This document shows, piece by piece, positions 1-6,814 of a stretch of 11,808 nt of DNA; the first letter of the stretch is position 1, and every line of letters starts with the position of its first letter. The DNA is from Betaproteobacteria bacterium (GTDB lineage: Bacteria > Pseudomonadota > Gammaproteobacteria > Burkholderiales > Burkholderiaceae_C): NCBI GenBank assembly GCA_009927195.1, contig RFNL01000194.1, positions 1 to 11,808 of the forward strand, written 5' to 3'. Below the pieces are notes generated by a model that was not told where the DNA came from, did not search any database, and was given only the letters and a program-made list of their open reading frames with translations. The translations under genes and the position numbers were made by a program.

Positions 1-3
1 GCA

Positions 4-783
4 ATGAACAACGCACTCACCGCGCCAGGCACCCCGCCGGCCGCAGCGGGCAATGAGGCCAGCGCACCGACACGCAGCAATGAATCTGGCCTGACCCCTT
101 TGCGCAGCAGTGACATCACGCGCAGCGCGGCCAGCACTGCTTTGACCGACCCCATGGGCATGGTGCGCGACATGATGCGCCAACCCACCGTGCGCAAGGT
201 GCTGCCTTTGGTGGTGATTTTGTTGGTGGTGGCCGCTTTTGGTTTGGCCTCCCTGTCCATGAAGGCCCCACCCTACCGCCCCTTGACCATGATGCTGTCG
301 GAGGCCGATAAGCAAGTGGCCTTGGAGGCCTTGAAAACCGCTGACTTCAAGCCCGAGATCGATGTCAACACCGGACAAATCACGGTGCCGGTGGCCCGTT
401 TCCATGAAGCCAAAATGCTGATTGCCTCCAAAGGTCTGCCCCGCAATGACCAGCAAGGCATTGAAGGCCTCAAAGACATGCCCGCCATGACCACCAGCCA
501 GTTCATGGAGCAGGTGCGCTACAACAACGCGATGGAGCAGGAGCTCGCACGCAGCATTTCGCAAATTGCTGGCATCAAAAGTGCCCGGGTGCATTTGGCC
601 TCTCCCAAACAAAGCGTGTTTGTGCGCGACCGTGTGCCCACCAAAGCCTCGGTGGTCATCACCCGCGCGCCTGGCCGTGCCGTGTCTGCGGCCAATGTGA
701 CCGCCATCATTCAGCTGGTTTCGGCCAGCGTGCCGTATTTGGCCCTGAAAACGTGTCAGTGGTGGACAACTTTGGCACCTTGA
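4..783 (+). CDS. fliF: Flagellar MS-ring protein FliF, N-terminal part (frame broken at about 743-745)
   Basis: FliF builds the inner-membrane MS-ring on which the flagellar rotor and export gate assemble. This frame encodes a polar N-terminal extension of about 60 residues, a first membrane helix at about residues 66-84, and ring-building (YscJ/FliF-type) domains. Recognisable family stretches include GLPRND followed by GIEGLKDMP, then QVRYNNAMEQELARSI and SARVHLASPKQSVFVRD. After VPYLA (about residue 247) the frame runs into 12 unrelated residues and stops, exactly where the family continues with a PENVSVVDN-type segment; that segment is present in another frame from position 744. The ATG at position 4 is only three bases from the window edge, so a start further upstream cannot be excluded. 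The identification as FliF is secure. Whether the break is real or a base-calling error in a short C run cannot be told from the sequence. Confidence 0.93.
   Translation: MNNALTAPGTPPAAAGNEASAPTRSNESGLTPLRSSDITRSAASTALTDPMGMVRDMMRQPTVRKVLPLVVILLVVAAFGLASLSMKAPPYRPLTMMLSEADKQVALEALKTADFKPEIDVNTGQITVPVARFHEAKMLIASKGLPRNDQQGIEGLKDMPAMTTSQFMEQVRYNNAMEQELARSISQIAGIKSARVHLASPKQSVFVRDRVPTKASVVITRAPGRAVSAANVTAIIQLVSASVPYLALKTCQWWTTLAP
743..745 (+). other. Apparent one-base deletion (frameshift) in fliF
   Basis: The bases around 739-753 read TTG GCC CTG AAA ACG in the upstream frame. Inserting one C into the CCC run at 743-745 gives TTG GCC CCT GAA AAC GTG, i.e. L-A-P-E-N-V, which restores the FliF family segment and joins the two long frames without any loss. 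A single missing base in a short homopolymer is the simplest reading: a sequencing or assembly error, or a true recent mutation. A -1 ribosomal slip at GCC would give the same protein, but no convincing slippery heptamer or downstream structure was seen. Confidence 0.85.
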
Positions 784-2036
784 TGAATGAGATGTTGGTC
801 GAGCAGCCCCTGGGGTTGACCTCTGCCCAGTTGCAGCAAAAGCAGCAAATGGAAGACCTCTACCGCACCCGATTGGTTCAGTTGCTGGCACCCATTGTGG
901 GTGAGGCCAATGTCAGCGCTCAAGTGAGCATGACCCTGGACTTCAACCAAAACGAAATCACCACCGAAGACTTTGACCAGCGCAAAGAGGGCTCTAAGAC
1001 CCGTTCTGAGTTGTACGTCGAAGACCGCAATACCTTCCGCGATGCCATTGGCATTCCAGGCTCGTTGAGCAACACGCCGCCGGTGCCCAATGTCAACCCG
1101 GCCGCTTCTGGCGACACCAACACCGACCCGACCAAGGGTCAAACCGAAAAGGGCGTGCAAGTCACTGCCCGCAGCACCAAAAACTATGAATTGGATCGTT
1201 CGGTTCGCCACACCAAGACCGCCATGGGCACCATTCAACGCATTGGCGTCGGTGTGTTGATCAACGAGCGCCCCATCCCCGCCGGCATGAAGGTTGAAAA
1301 AACCCCAGAAGGCGGTACACCCACCACCATTCCCTATACCCAAGAAGAATTGGAGCGTTTGAACCAATTGGTGCGTGGTGCAGTGGGCTTCAAAGAAGAC
1401 CGTGGCGATGTGGTCACCGTGGTTGCCACCCGGTTTGAAACACCGGTCGATCCTGATGCCGTGCCTTGGTACAAAGATGAGTCTTTGGCGGGCATGGCCA
1501 ACAGCGCTGTGATTGCTTTGTTATTCCTGCTGTTCTTGTTCCTGGTGGTGCGCCCCATGGTGCGCAAACTCACCACCCCGGACTTTGATCCTGCCGCGAT
1601 TGCCGCCGCCGCTGCCGATGCCGCTGCCCGGGAGGCTGCTGCGGGTGAGCGAATCAAAGCCGAACGCATCGCCATGGCGGTGGCCGAAGCGGCTGCCAAA
1701 GTGGTGCAGGAAAAAGCGGCTGCGGAGGCCGAAGCCGAGGCCAAGGCCAAGGAGCAGGCCGACGCTTTGGCCGCTGCCGAAGAAAAGGTGGCCGAGCTCA
1801 GTGCCAAGGTGGAGACCATGGAAGAGCCGGCACCAGAGGTAGAGATCCAAGAGGGCGAGAGCCTGGAAGAGATCAAGGCCCGCATGTCCAGCCTCAAGCC
1901 CAAAAAGCCCACCATTTCTGCCGATATGCTCAACACCGCCAATACCTACGACGACAAAGTGGCCTTGATCCGCATGATTGTCTCGGACGATTCCACCCGC
2001 GTGGCTGGCGTGCTCAAAAACATGATTCAATCGTGA
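744..2036 (+). CDS. fliF: Flagellar MS-ring protein FliF, C-terminal part (continuation after frameshift)
   Basis: This is the remainder of FliF in the third frame, starting PENVSVVDNFGTLM. It carries the second half of the periplasmic part, a second membrane helix (LLFLLFLFLVVRPM, about 1497-1553), an alanine/glutamate-rich helical segment (about 1593-1802) and the cytoplasmic tail that binds FliG. The tail has GESLEEIKARM, KKPTI and the terminal helices around DKVALIRMIV and TRVAGVLKNMIQ. With the missing base restored, the gene would encode about 677 residues, longer than the roughly 560 of enteric FliF; the excess lies in the N-terminal extension and the alanine-rich linker. If the break is real, the ATG at 783 overlaps the stop of the upstream part (TGATG at 781-785), which could allow reinitiation, but no Shine-Dalgarno sequence is visible. 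fliG begins 29 bases downstream. Confidence 0.93.
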   Translation, partial: PENVSVVDNFGTLMNEMLVEQPLGLTSAQLQQKQQMEDLYRTRLVQLLAPIVGEANVSAQVSMTLDFNQNEITTEDFDQRKEGSKTRSELYVEDRNTFRDAIGIPGSLSNTPPVPNVNPAASGDTNTDPTKGQTEKGVQVTARSTKNYELDRSVRHTKTAMGTIQRIGVGVLINERPIPAGMKVEKTPEGGTPTTIPYTQEELERLNQLVRGAVGFKEDRGDVVTVVATRFETPVDPDAVPWYKDESLAGMANSAVIALLFLLFLFLVVRPMVRKLTTPDFDPAAIAAAAADAAAREAAAGERIKAERIAMAVAEAAAKVVQEKAAAEAEAEAKAKEQADALAAAEEKVAELSAKVETMEEPAPEVEIQEGESLEEIKARMSSLKPKKPTISADMLNTANTYDDKVALIRMIVSDDSTRVAGVLKNMIQS

Positions 2037-2065
2037 TCCGATAAAGAGATAAGCAGGAATGCACC

Positions 2066-3115
2066 ATGGCTGACGAAAAAAATCCCTTGGACAAAGCCAA
2101 CTGGACGCCCAAGTTGCGTGCCGAGATGGAGGCCATGACCAGCACCCAGAGAGCCGCGGTGTTGATGTTGTTGCTCGGTGAGGATCAAGCTGCCAACATC
2201 ATCAAATACCTGAGTCCCAAAGAAGTACAGGCCCTGGGCGCAGCCATGGTGGCTGCCGCTGATTTGTCGCAAGAAGCGGTGAATGTGGTGCTGGATGAGT
2301 TTGTCGAAATGCTGAAAAACCAAACCAGCTTGAGTTTGGGCAATTCAGACTATGTGGAAAAAGTCATGCGCCGAGCCTTGGGCGACGACAAAGCCAATTC
2401 GGTGCTCAACCGCATCATGCCGGGGCAAGGTACCAAAGGCCTGGATATTTTGAGTTGGATGGACGCGCGTGGCATTGCCGATATGATCCGCACCGAACAC
2501 CCCCAGGTGATTGCCATTATTTTGTCATTGCTCGACGGTGTGGTGGCCGCTGAGGTATTGATCTTTTTACCGGCTGAGATTCGCCCCGAAGTGATTCAGC
2601 GCGTGGCCACCCTCGACACAGTGCAGCCAGCGGCCATGGCCGAACTGGAATCCATCATGAAGATGCAATTTTCCAAGAGTGCATCACAGCAGTCATCGAG
2701 CTTTGGTGGCGTTACAGCTGCGGCCAAGATCATGAATTTGACCAAGACCGAACTCGAGTCTTCCATCATGCAAGGTTTGGGCGACATTGACCCTGACCTG
2801 ATGCTCAAGATCCAAGACCAGATGTTCACCTTTGAAAACCTGGCCACTGTGGACAACAAAGGTATTCAGGTGCTGATGCGTGCCGTCGAGCCCGATTTGC
2901 TCATGACCGCCCTCAAAGGGGCCAGCGAGGAAGTGGCCAACCGTTTTTTCGACAACATGTCCGAGCGTGCCAGAGGCATGTTCAAGGACGACATGGAGGC
3001 CAAAGGCCCGGTGCGTTTGTCCGATGTGGAGGAGTCGCAAAAGAAAATCATGCGTCAGGCGCGCAAGCTCTCCGATTCGGGTGAGTTGATACTGGGAGGT
3101 GCGGATTTTGTTTAA
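2066..3115 (+). CDS. fliG: Flagellar motor switch protein FliG
   Basis: FliG is the rotor protein that binds the FliF tail through its N-terminal domain, FliM through its middle domain, and the stator through its C-terminal domain. The 349-residue product has all three. The middle-domain EHPQ motif is at residues 144-147. The C-terminal charged torque residues known from Salmonella (K264, R281, D288, D289) align as K284, R301, D308 and D309, a constant offset of 20. That offset reflects a short N-terminal extension (MADEKNPLDKANWTPKL) before the usual family start near TSTQRAAVLMLLLGED. The ATG at 2066 has AGGA at 2055-2058 as a well-spaced ribosome binding site, so the extension appears genuine. 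The 3' end overlaps the start of fliH. No odd residues were seen in the stator-facing helix. Confidence 0.97.
   Translation: MADEKNPLDKANWTPKLRAEMEAMTSTQRAAVLMLLLGEDQAANIIKYLSPKEVQALGAAMVAAADLSQEAVNVVLDEFVEMLKNQTSLSLGNSDYVEKVMRRALGDDKANSVLNRIMPGQGTKGLDILSWMDARGIADMIRTEHPQVIAIILSLLDGVVAAEVLIFLPAEIRPEVIQRVATLDTVQPAAMAELESIMKMQFSKSASQQSSSFGGVTAAAKIMNLTKTELESSIMQGLGDIDPDLMLKIQDQMFTFENLATVDNKGIQVLMRAVEPDLLMTALKGASEEVANRFFDNMSERARGMFKDDMEAKGPVRLSDVEESQKKIMRQARKLSDSGELILGGADFV
3094..3100 (+). promoter_or_regulatory. Shine-Dalgarno sequence for fliH, inside the end of fliG
   Basis: GGGAGGT at 3094-3100 is the strongest ribosome binding site near the fliH start. It is eight bases ahead of a TTG at 3108 but abuts or overlaps the GTG at 3099, and it is too far from the ATG at 3126. 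It therefore favours a TTG start for fliH at 3108, overlapping the last codons of fliG. Confidence 0.5.
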
Positions 3116-4358
3116 GCCCGACCCTATGGTGTCCACCCAGACTTGGCAGGGTGACCCGATGTTCAATCCAGCGGCGCAAAGCACAGACTTTTTGTCGGCC
3201 GATTGGGCATCTGTGCCCAAAGTCGGATTTGAGCGGGTGGTGTTGCGACAAAACGAAGACAAGCCATCGGCCCGGGTGTTTGATGATTCGGAGGGTTTTG
3301 AATTGACCCGATTTGAACTTCAACCGGGGATTGTGGTCAAAGGGGCAGACCAAGCGTCCATACCGGCCTTGGACACCTCAGCCGCATCCGCTCAGGCGGA
3401 TGCCCATGAAGCCACTTCACCCACACAAGCCGCTGGCGCAAAGGATGATCAGACGATAACGGGCGAGGCCCAACCCGATTCAGGCCATGCTGAGTCAGTG
3501 GCCGATGTGCCAGCCGACAGCTTGGACGCCAGCGCTGCAGCTGGCACAACGCAAGAAACCCCAGACGCCGCACAAGCAGTTCATGTGGACCCCCAAGCCA
3601 TGGCGCATTTGCGCGAGCAAGCGTTTCAAGAAGGTCTGGCGCAAGGCCGCCTTGAAGGGCATGCCCAAGGATGGGCCGAGGGCGAAGCCCATGGGCGGGC
3701 CCACGGCGAGCTGACCGGACAAGAACGTGGCATTGCAATCGGTTTGCAACAAGCTGAGCAGGCACAAGAGCCCCTCATGCAGGCCTTGCGCGAACAAATG
3801 CAAGCCCAGTTGGACCCTGAGCTGGCTTTGCTCAAAGAGGTGACCCTGCGCTTGCAAGCCTTGGTGGAAAAACCCGATAGTTTTTACGAACCCCTCAAAC
3901 GACTGGCGTTGCATTTGGCCGAGCAATTGGTGTTGGCCGAGTTGACCGTGTCAGGCAATGCCATCGAGCGTTTGGTGCAACGCTGTTTGGATGAATTGGA
4001 TTTGCACGGCCAAGGTTTGGTCACGATAGAGCTCAACCCCCAGGACAAAGCACGCTTGGAGGAAAAAGCCGCAGAGTTGATGAAAAACATCCATCTGCAA
4101 GCGCTGCCACAACTCAAGCCAGGCAGTGTGCGGGTGTTGGCCAATGACACCCAGGTCGAAGATTTGGTGCAAACCCGCTTGCAAACACTGGCCCACACTT
4201 TGTTGGGCCAACCGGAGGTATGGCGAGAGCAGTCTTCCTTCTTCAACCAACCTTTGGCGCAGCGCGACACCGAAGTGACCGATGCCGATCCACGCCAGTT
4301 GGTGGACCCGCGTCAGGTGGTGGAGGCCCGCAACATCGGGGATGCTGAACATGGTTGA
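3108..4358 (+). CDS. fliH: Flagellar assembly protein FliH (export ATPase regulator)
   Basis: FliH dimers bind the export ATPase FliI and link it to the C-ring and export gate. This product has about 416 residues, much longer than the roughly 235 of Salmonella FliH. The order is a tryptophan-containing N-terminus, a low-complexity Ala/Asp/Thr-rich linker (about 3350-3580), a perfect glycine repeat with Gly at every fourth residue (ten glycines, 3633-3743), a helical segment, and a conserved C-terminal FliH/V-ATPase-E-like domain (about 3830-4230). The C-terminal domain contains LKRLALHLAEQLVLAEL, VTIELNPQDKARL and SVRVLANDTQVEDLV. A tail of about 40 residues follows, with a small DPRQLV/DPRQVV duplication. 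The start is chosen from the GGGAGGT ribosome binding site; GTG 3099 and ATG 3126 are alternatives. The position between fliG and fliI supports the call. The 3' end overlaps the next gene by eight bases. Confidence 0.9.
   Translation: MFKPDPMVSTQTWQGDPMFNPAAQSTDFLSADWASVPKVGFERVVLRQNEDKPSARVFDDSEGFELTRFELQPGIVVKGADQASIPALDTSAASAQADAHEATSPTQAAGAKDDQTITGEAQPDSGHAESVADVPADSLDASAAAGTTQETPDAAQAVHVDPQAMAHLREQAFQEGLAQGRLEGHAQGWAEGEAHGRAHGELTGQERGIAIGLQQAEQAQEPLMQALREQMQAQLDPELALLKEVTLRLQALVEKPDSFYEPLKRLALHLAEQLVLAELTVSGNAIERLVQRCLDELDLHGQGLVTIELNPQDKARLEEKAAELMKNIHLQALPQLKPGSVRVLANDTQVEDLVQTRLQTLAHTLLGQPEVWREQSSFFNQPLAQRDTEVTDADPRQLVDPRQVVEARNIGDAEHG
3633..3743 (+). repeat. FliH glycine repeat (Gly every fourth codon, ten in register)
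   Basis: Ten glycine codons occur at exact 12-base spacing, giving a run of nine GxxxG units without interruption. The intervening residues are mostly Ala, Glu, Gln, His and Arg. GxxxG repeats are a known feature of FliH and are thought to mediate helix packing in the FliH dimer. The codons between the glycines vary, so this is a protein-level repeat, not a DNA tandem repeat. Confidence 0.9.
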
Positions 4359-5046
4359 TTTCGTCAATGTGTTGTTGCGTGCGCTGATGTGCATGGCTTT
4401 CATTGTGTGGGTGGTTCGCCCCATGCTGATGACTTTCAGCCGCAAAGAATTTGACCAAGCCGAGATTGAAGAGGCGGCGCAAATGGCCATCACCTCTGCC
4501 TTTCAGGCTTATGGCAACAACAATGCCAACAATTACTACAACAACCCGCAGTTGGCGGTTTTCATGGCGCAAAACCCAGGTTTGCCCATTCCCACAGAGG
4601 CAGAAATGGCGCAGCGCCAACAAGCCGAGCTCGAGAAAGCCCAGGCCGACGAGCTCGCTGCCCAACAAGCCGCTGACAAACCCAGCGAGGAAGCGCAAAC
4701 CGATGCCGGTGACAGCGTGACCATGGCTCCAGCGGATGGCGAGGTGACCGCTGTGGCGGACGCTCAAACAGGTGCTGATGCAGCGGCATCGGTGACAGAT
4801 GGATCCGAGCAGCTGGCCGATGATGTTTTGGTTGTCGAGGATGAAGAAGAGCGCGAGGGCGAAACCCTGGAGCAGATGCGTGAACGGGTCAAGCTCGAGA
4901 ACAAGCAGAAGAAACCCACCATCCCGCCAGAGTTGCTGCAAAACGCCAACAGTTATGAAGACCAGTTGATGGTGGTGCGAATGATTGTGGACCAAGAGCA
5001 TAGCCGGGTGGCATCGGTCATTCGCAGCATGATTCAGGTGAAATGA
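4351..5046 (+). CDS. FliF-tail-like membrane protein: one membrane helix plus a FliG-binding-type C-terminus
   Basis: This gene of about 231 residues has no name I recognise. It has one membrane helix right at the N-terminus (about residues 4-22) ending VVRPM, followed by an FDxAxI segment, an Asn-rich patch (residues 56-65), a long Ala/Gln/Asp/Glu-rich acidic linker, and a C-terminal segment (about 165-230). The same elements occur in the same order at the end of FliF in this window: VVRPM after the second membrane helix, FDPAAI, then GESLEE, KKPTI, ANTYDD, IRMIV, TRVA and MIQ. Here these read GETLEQ, KKPTI, ANSYED, VRMIV, SRVA and MIQ. By hand, about 26 of 60 C-terminal positions are identical. 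The ring domains of FliF are absent. By analogy the tail should be cytoplasmic and able to bind the FliG N-terminal domain; that is inference. GGGGA at 4338-4342 favours ATG 4351; ATG 4342 is an alternative. It overlaps fliH and ends in an ATGA overlap with fliI, so it is almost certainly co-translated with them. Confidence 0.88.
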   Translation: MVDFVNVLLRALMCMAFIVWVVRPMLMTFSRKEFDQAEIEEAAQMAITSAFQAYGNNNANNYYNNPQLAVFMAQNPGLPIPTEAEMAQRQQAELEKAQADELAAQQAADKPSEEAQTDAGDSVTMAPADGEVTAVADAQTGADAAASVTDGSEQLADDVLVVEDEEEREGETLEQMRERVKLENKQKKPTIPPELLQNANSYEDQLMVVRMIVDQEHSRVASVIRSMIQVK

Positions 5047-6377
5047 TGGCCCGCATCGTGGACTTTGACACCGAGGTCACCCGTTGCATCGGTCAATTGC
5101 GCGCCCCTGAGCCTGAACGCAGTGGCACTTTGGTGCGCTTGGTGGGGTTGACGTTGGAGACCCGCGGCATCATGGCCCCCTTGGGGGCTTGCTGCGAAGT
5201 GATCGGTCGCCATGGCCATCGGGTCGAGGCCGAGGTGGTCGGCTTTAACGACAAAACCTTGTTTTTGATGCCCTTCAACGAACCCACTGGTGTGGGCCCT
5301 GGCGATGTGGTGCGGGTGCTCAGTCACTCGTCCAATGTCAAGCTCGGTGCTGCACTATTGGGTCGGGTGATCGATGGCCGCGGCGAACCGCTCGATGGTC
5401 TGCCAGCCCCCGATTGCCACGACACCTTGAGTTTGTTGGGCCGCCCGCTCAATCCCATGGAGCGTGGACCGATCGACAAAGTGCTGGATGTGGGCGTGAA
5501 GGCCATCAATGGGGTGCTCACCATGGGGCGCGGCCAGCGCATTGGTTTGGTGGCGGGCTCTGGCGTTGGCAAAAGTGTTTTGCTGGGCATGTTGACCCGC
5601 TTTACCAAGGCCGATGTGGTGGTGATTGGCTTGATTGGCGAGCGTGGCCGCGAGGTGCAGGCTTTCATCAGTGAATCGCTGGGCAAAGAGGGCTTGGCCA
5701 AATCGGTGGTGGTGGCATCTCCCGCCAATGTGTCACCGGTGATGCGACTCAAAGCCACCCACATGACCCATGTGATAGCCGAATATTTTCGCGACCAAGG
5801 CCTCAATGTGTTGATGTTGGTCGATAGCTTGACGCGGGTGGCCCATGCCCAGCGGGAAATTGGTTTGGCCATTGGTGAGCCCCCCACTGCCAAAGGTTAT
5901 CCGCCTTCGGTGTTTGCTTTATTGCCCAATTTGATCGAGCGCGCGGGCGTGGGCCGCCATGGTGTGGGCTCCATCACTGCCATCTACACCGTTCTGGCCG
6001 AAGGCGATGATGCCTCAGACCCGATTGTGGACATTGCCCGGGCATCGCTGGATGGCCAGGTCATGCTGTCGCGTAAACTGGCCGATGCCGCGCATTACCC
6101 CGCGATCGACCTGACTGGTTCCATCTCTCGCATCATGCAAAGTCTGCTGGAGTCCAACGATTTGAAACAAGCCAACCGGTTTCGGCGCATGTGGACGCTG
6201 TACCAACAAAACCTGGACTTGATCCAGGTGGGTGCCTACGAGCGTGGCACCAACCCCGAGCTGGACGACGCCATTCGCCTGCATGACCGCATGGTGGCAT
6301 TTTTGCAGCAAGACATGCACATTGACCAAGACTATGAAAGCACGCGCGCAGAATTGCGCGCCTTACTCGACTCATGA
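5043..6377 (+). CDS. fliI: Flagellum-specific ATPase FliI
   Basis: FliI is the hexameric ATPase of the flagellar type III export apparatus, related to the F1 beta subunit. The 444-residue product has the usual length. It shows an N-terminal beta-barrel region, Walker A AGSGVGKS at 171-178, the GLIGERGREV segment with the likely catalytic glutamate E200, Walker B VLMLVDSLTR ending near 265 with D261, and the family-typical GEPPTAKGYPPSVFALLPN-type segment at about 278-296. The C-terminal helical domain follows. The ATG at 5043 overlaps the preceding stop codon (ATGA). A second ATG at 5046 is better spaced from AGGTG at 5036-5040 and may be the true start. The gene overlaps fliJ by four bases, indicating translational coupling. 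No key residue is missing. Confidence 0.97.
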   Translation: MMARIVDFDTEVTRCIGQLRAPEPERSGTLVRLVGLTLETRGIMAPLGACCEVIGRHGHRVEAEVVGFNDKTLFLMPFNEPTGVGPGDVVRVLSHSSNVKLGAALLGRVIDGRGEPLDGLPAPDCHDTLSLLGRPLNPMERGPIDKVLDVGVKAINGVLTMGRGQRIGLVAGSGVGKSVLLGMLTRFTKADVVVIGLIGERGREVQAFISESLGKEGLAKSVVVASPANVSPVMRLKATHMTHVIAEYFRDQGLNVLMLVDSLTRVAHAQREIGLAIGEPPTAKGYPPSVFALLPNLIERAGVGRHGVGSITAIYTVLAEGDDASDPIVDIARASLDGQVMLSRKLADAAHYPAIDLTGSISRIMQSLLESNDLKQANRFRRMWTLYQQNLDLIQVGAYERGTNPELDDAIRLHDRMVAFLQQDMHIDQDYESTRAELRALLDS

Positions 6378-6814
6378 AAGCGCGCCCCGCCTGGCCCTTG
6401 TTGGCCCAAAAAGCTGAAGATGCCGTCAACGCCATTTGGGTGGAGTTGGTGGCCTCGCGCAAGCGCATTGAGCATTTGCAAGTCAGCCGAACCCGCATGC
6501 AAAACCTGTATGAGGATTACAAACGCCGAGCTGCCCAAGCCCAGGAAAAATTGCACACCATGGTGGAGACCAACAGCTATCGCCACTACATGACGCAACT
6601 GCAAGAGCTGGTGCAGCGGGTGGACAAAGATTTGCAAGTCGCGTTTCACGACCAGCAACAGATCAAAGACAAACTGCGCAAGGCCGAACAACACCTGATG
6701 CGCATGCAGTCTTTGGTTGAACGCGACTTGGATGCGGTGCGCAAGCACAACCGGGTGCTGGATCAAAAACAAATGGACGCATTGGGGCTGACGCTGTTCA
6801 ACCTTCGTTCCTGA
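6374..6814 (+). CDS. fliJ: Flagellar export protein FliJ
   Basis: FliJ is a small coiled-coil protein that sits in the FliI hexamer like the F1 gamma stalk and contacts FlhA and export chaperones. The product has 146 residues, almost the same as Salmonella FliJ (147). It is helical and charged throughout, with long Gln/Lys/Arg/Glu-rich stretches such as RRAAQAQEKLHTMVET and KDKLRKAEQHLMRMQSLVERD. It starts inside the fliI stop (ATGA), which supports both start and identity. Sequence similarity in this family is weak, so the call leans on position, size and coiled-coil character. Its last 17 bases overlap the 3' end of the convergent gene on the minus strand, and no terminator is visible between them. 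Confidence 0.9.
   Translation: MKARPAWPLLAQKAEDAVNAIWVELVASRKRIEHLQVSRTRMQNLYEDYKRRAAQAQEKLHTMVETNSYRHYMTQLQELVQRVDKDLQVAFHDQQQIKDKLRKAEQHLMRMQSLVERDLDAVRKHNRVLDQKQMDALGLTLFNLRS

Noticed and set aside
741..752. Programmed -1 frameshift site in fliF
   Set aside because: No X XXY YYZ slippery heptamer in the right frame and no obvious downstream structure; a missing C is simpler.
1334..1942. Long minus-strand open frames opposite the fliF alanine-rich region
   Set aside because: They are Ser/Ala-rich by-products of GC-rich alanine codons on the + strand, and they overlap a secure fliF frame.
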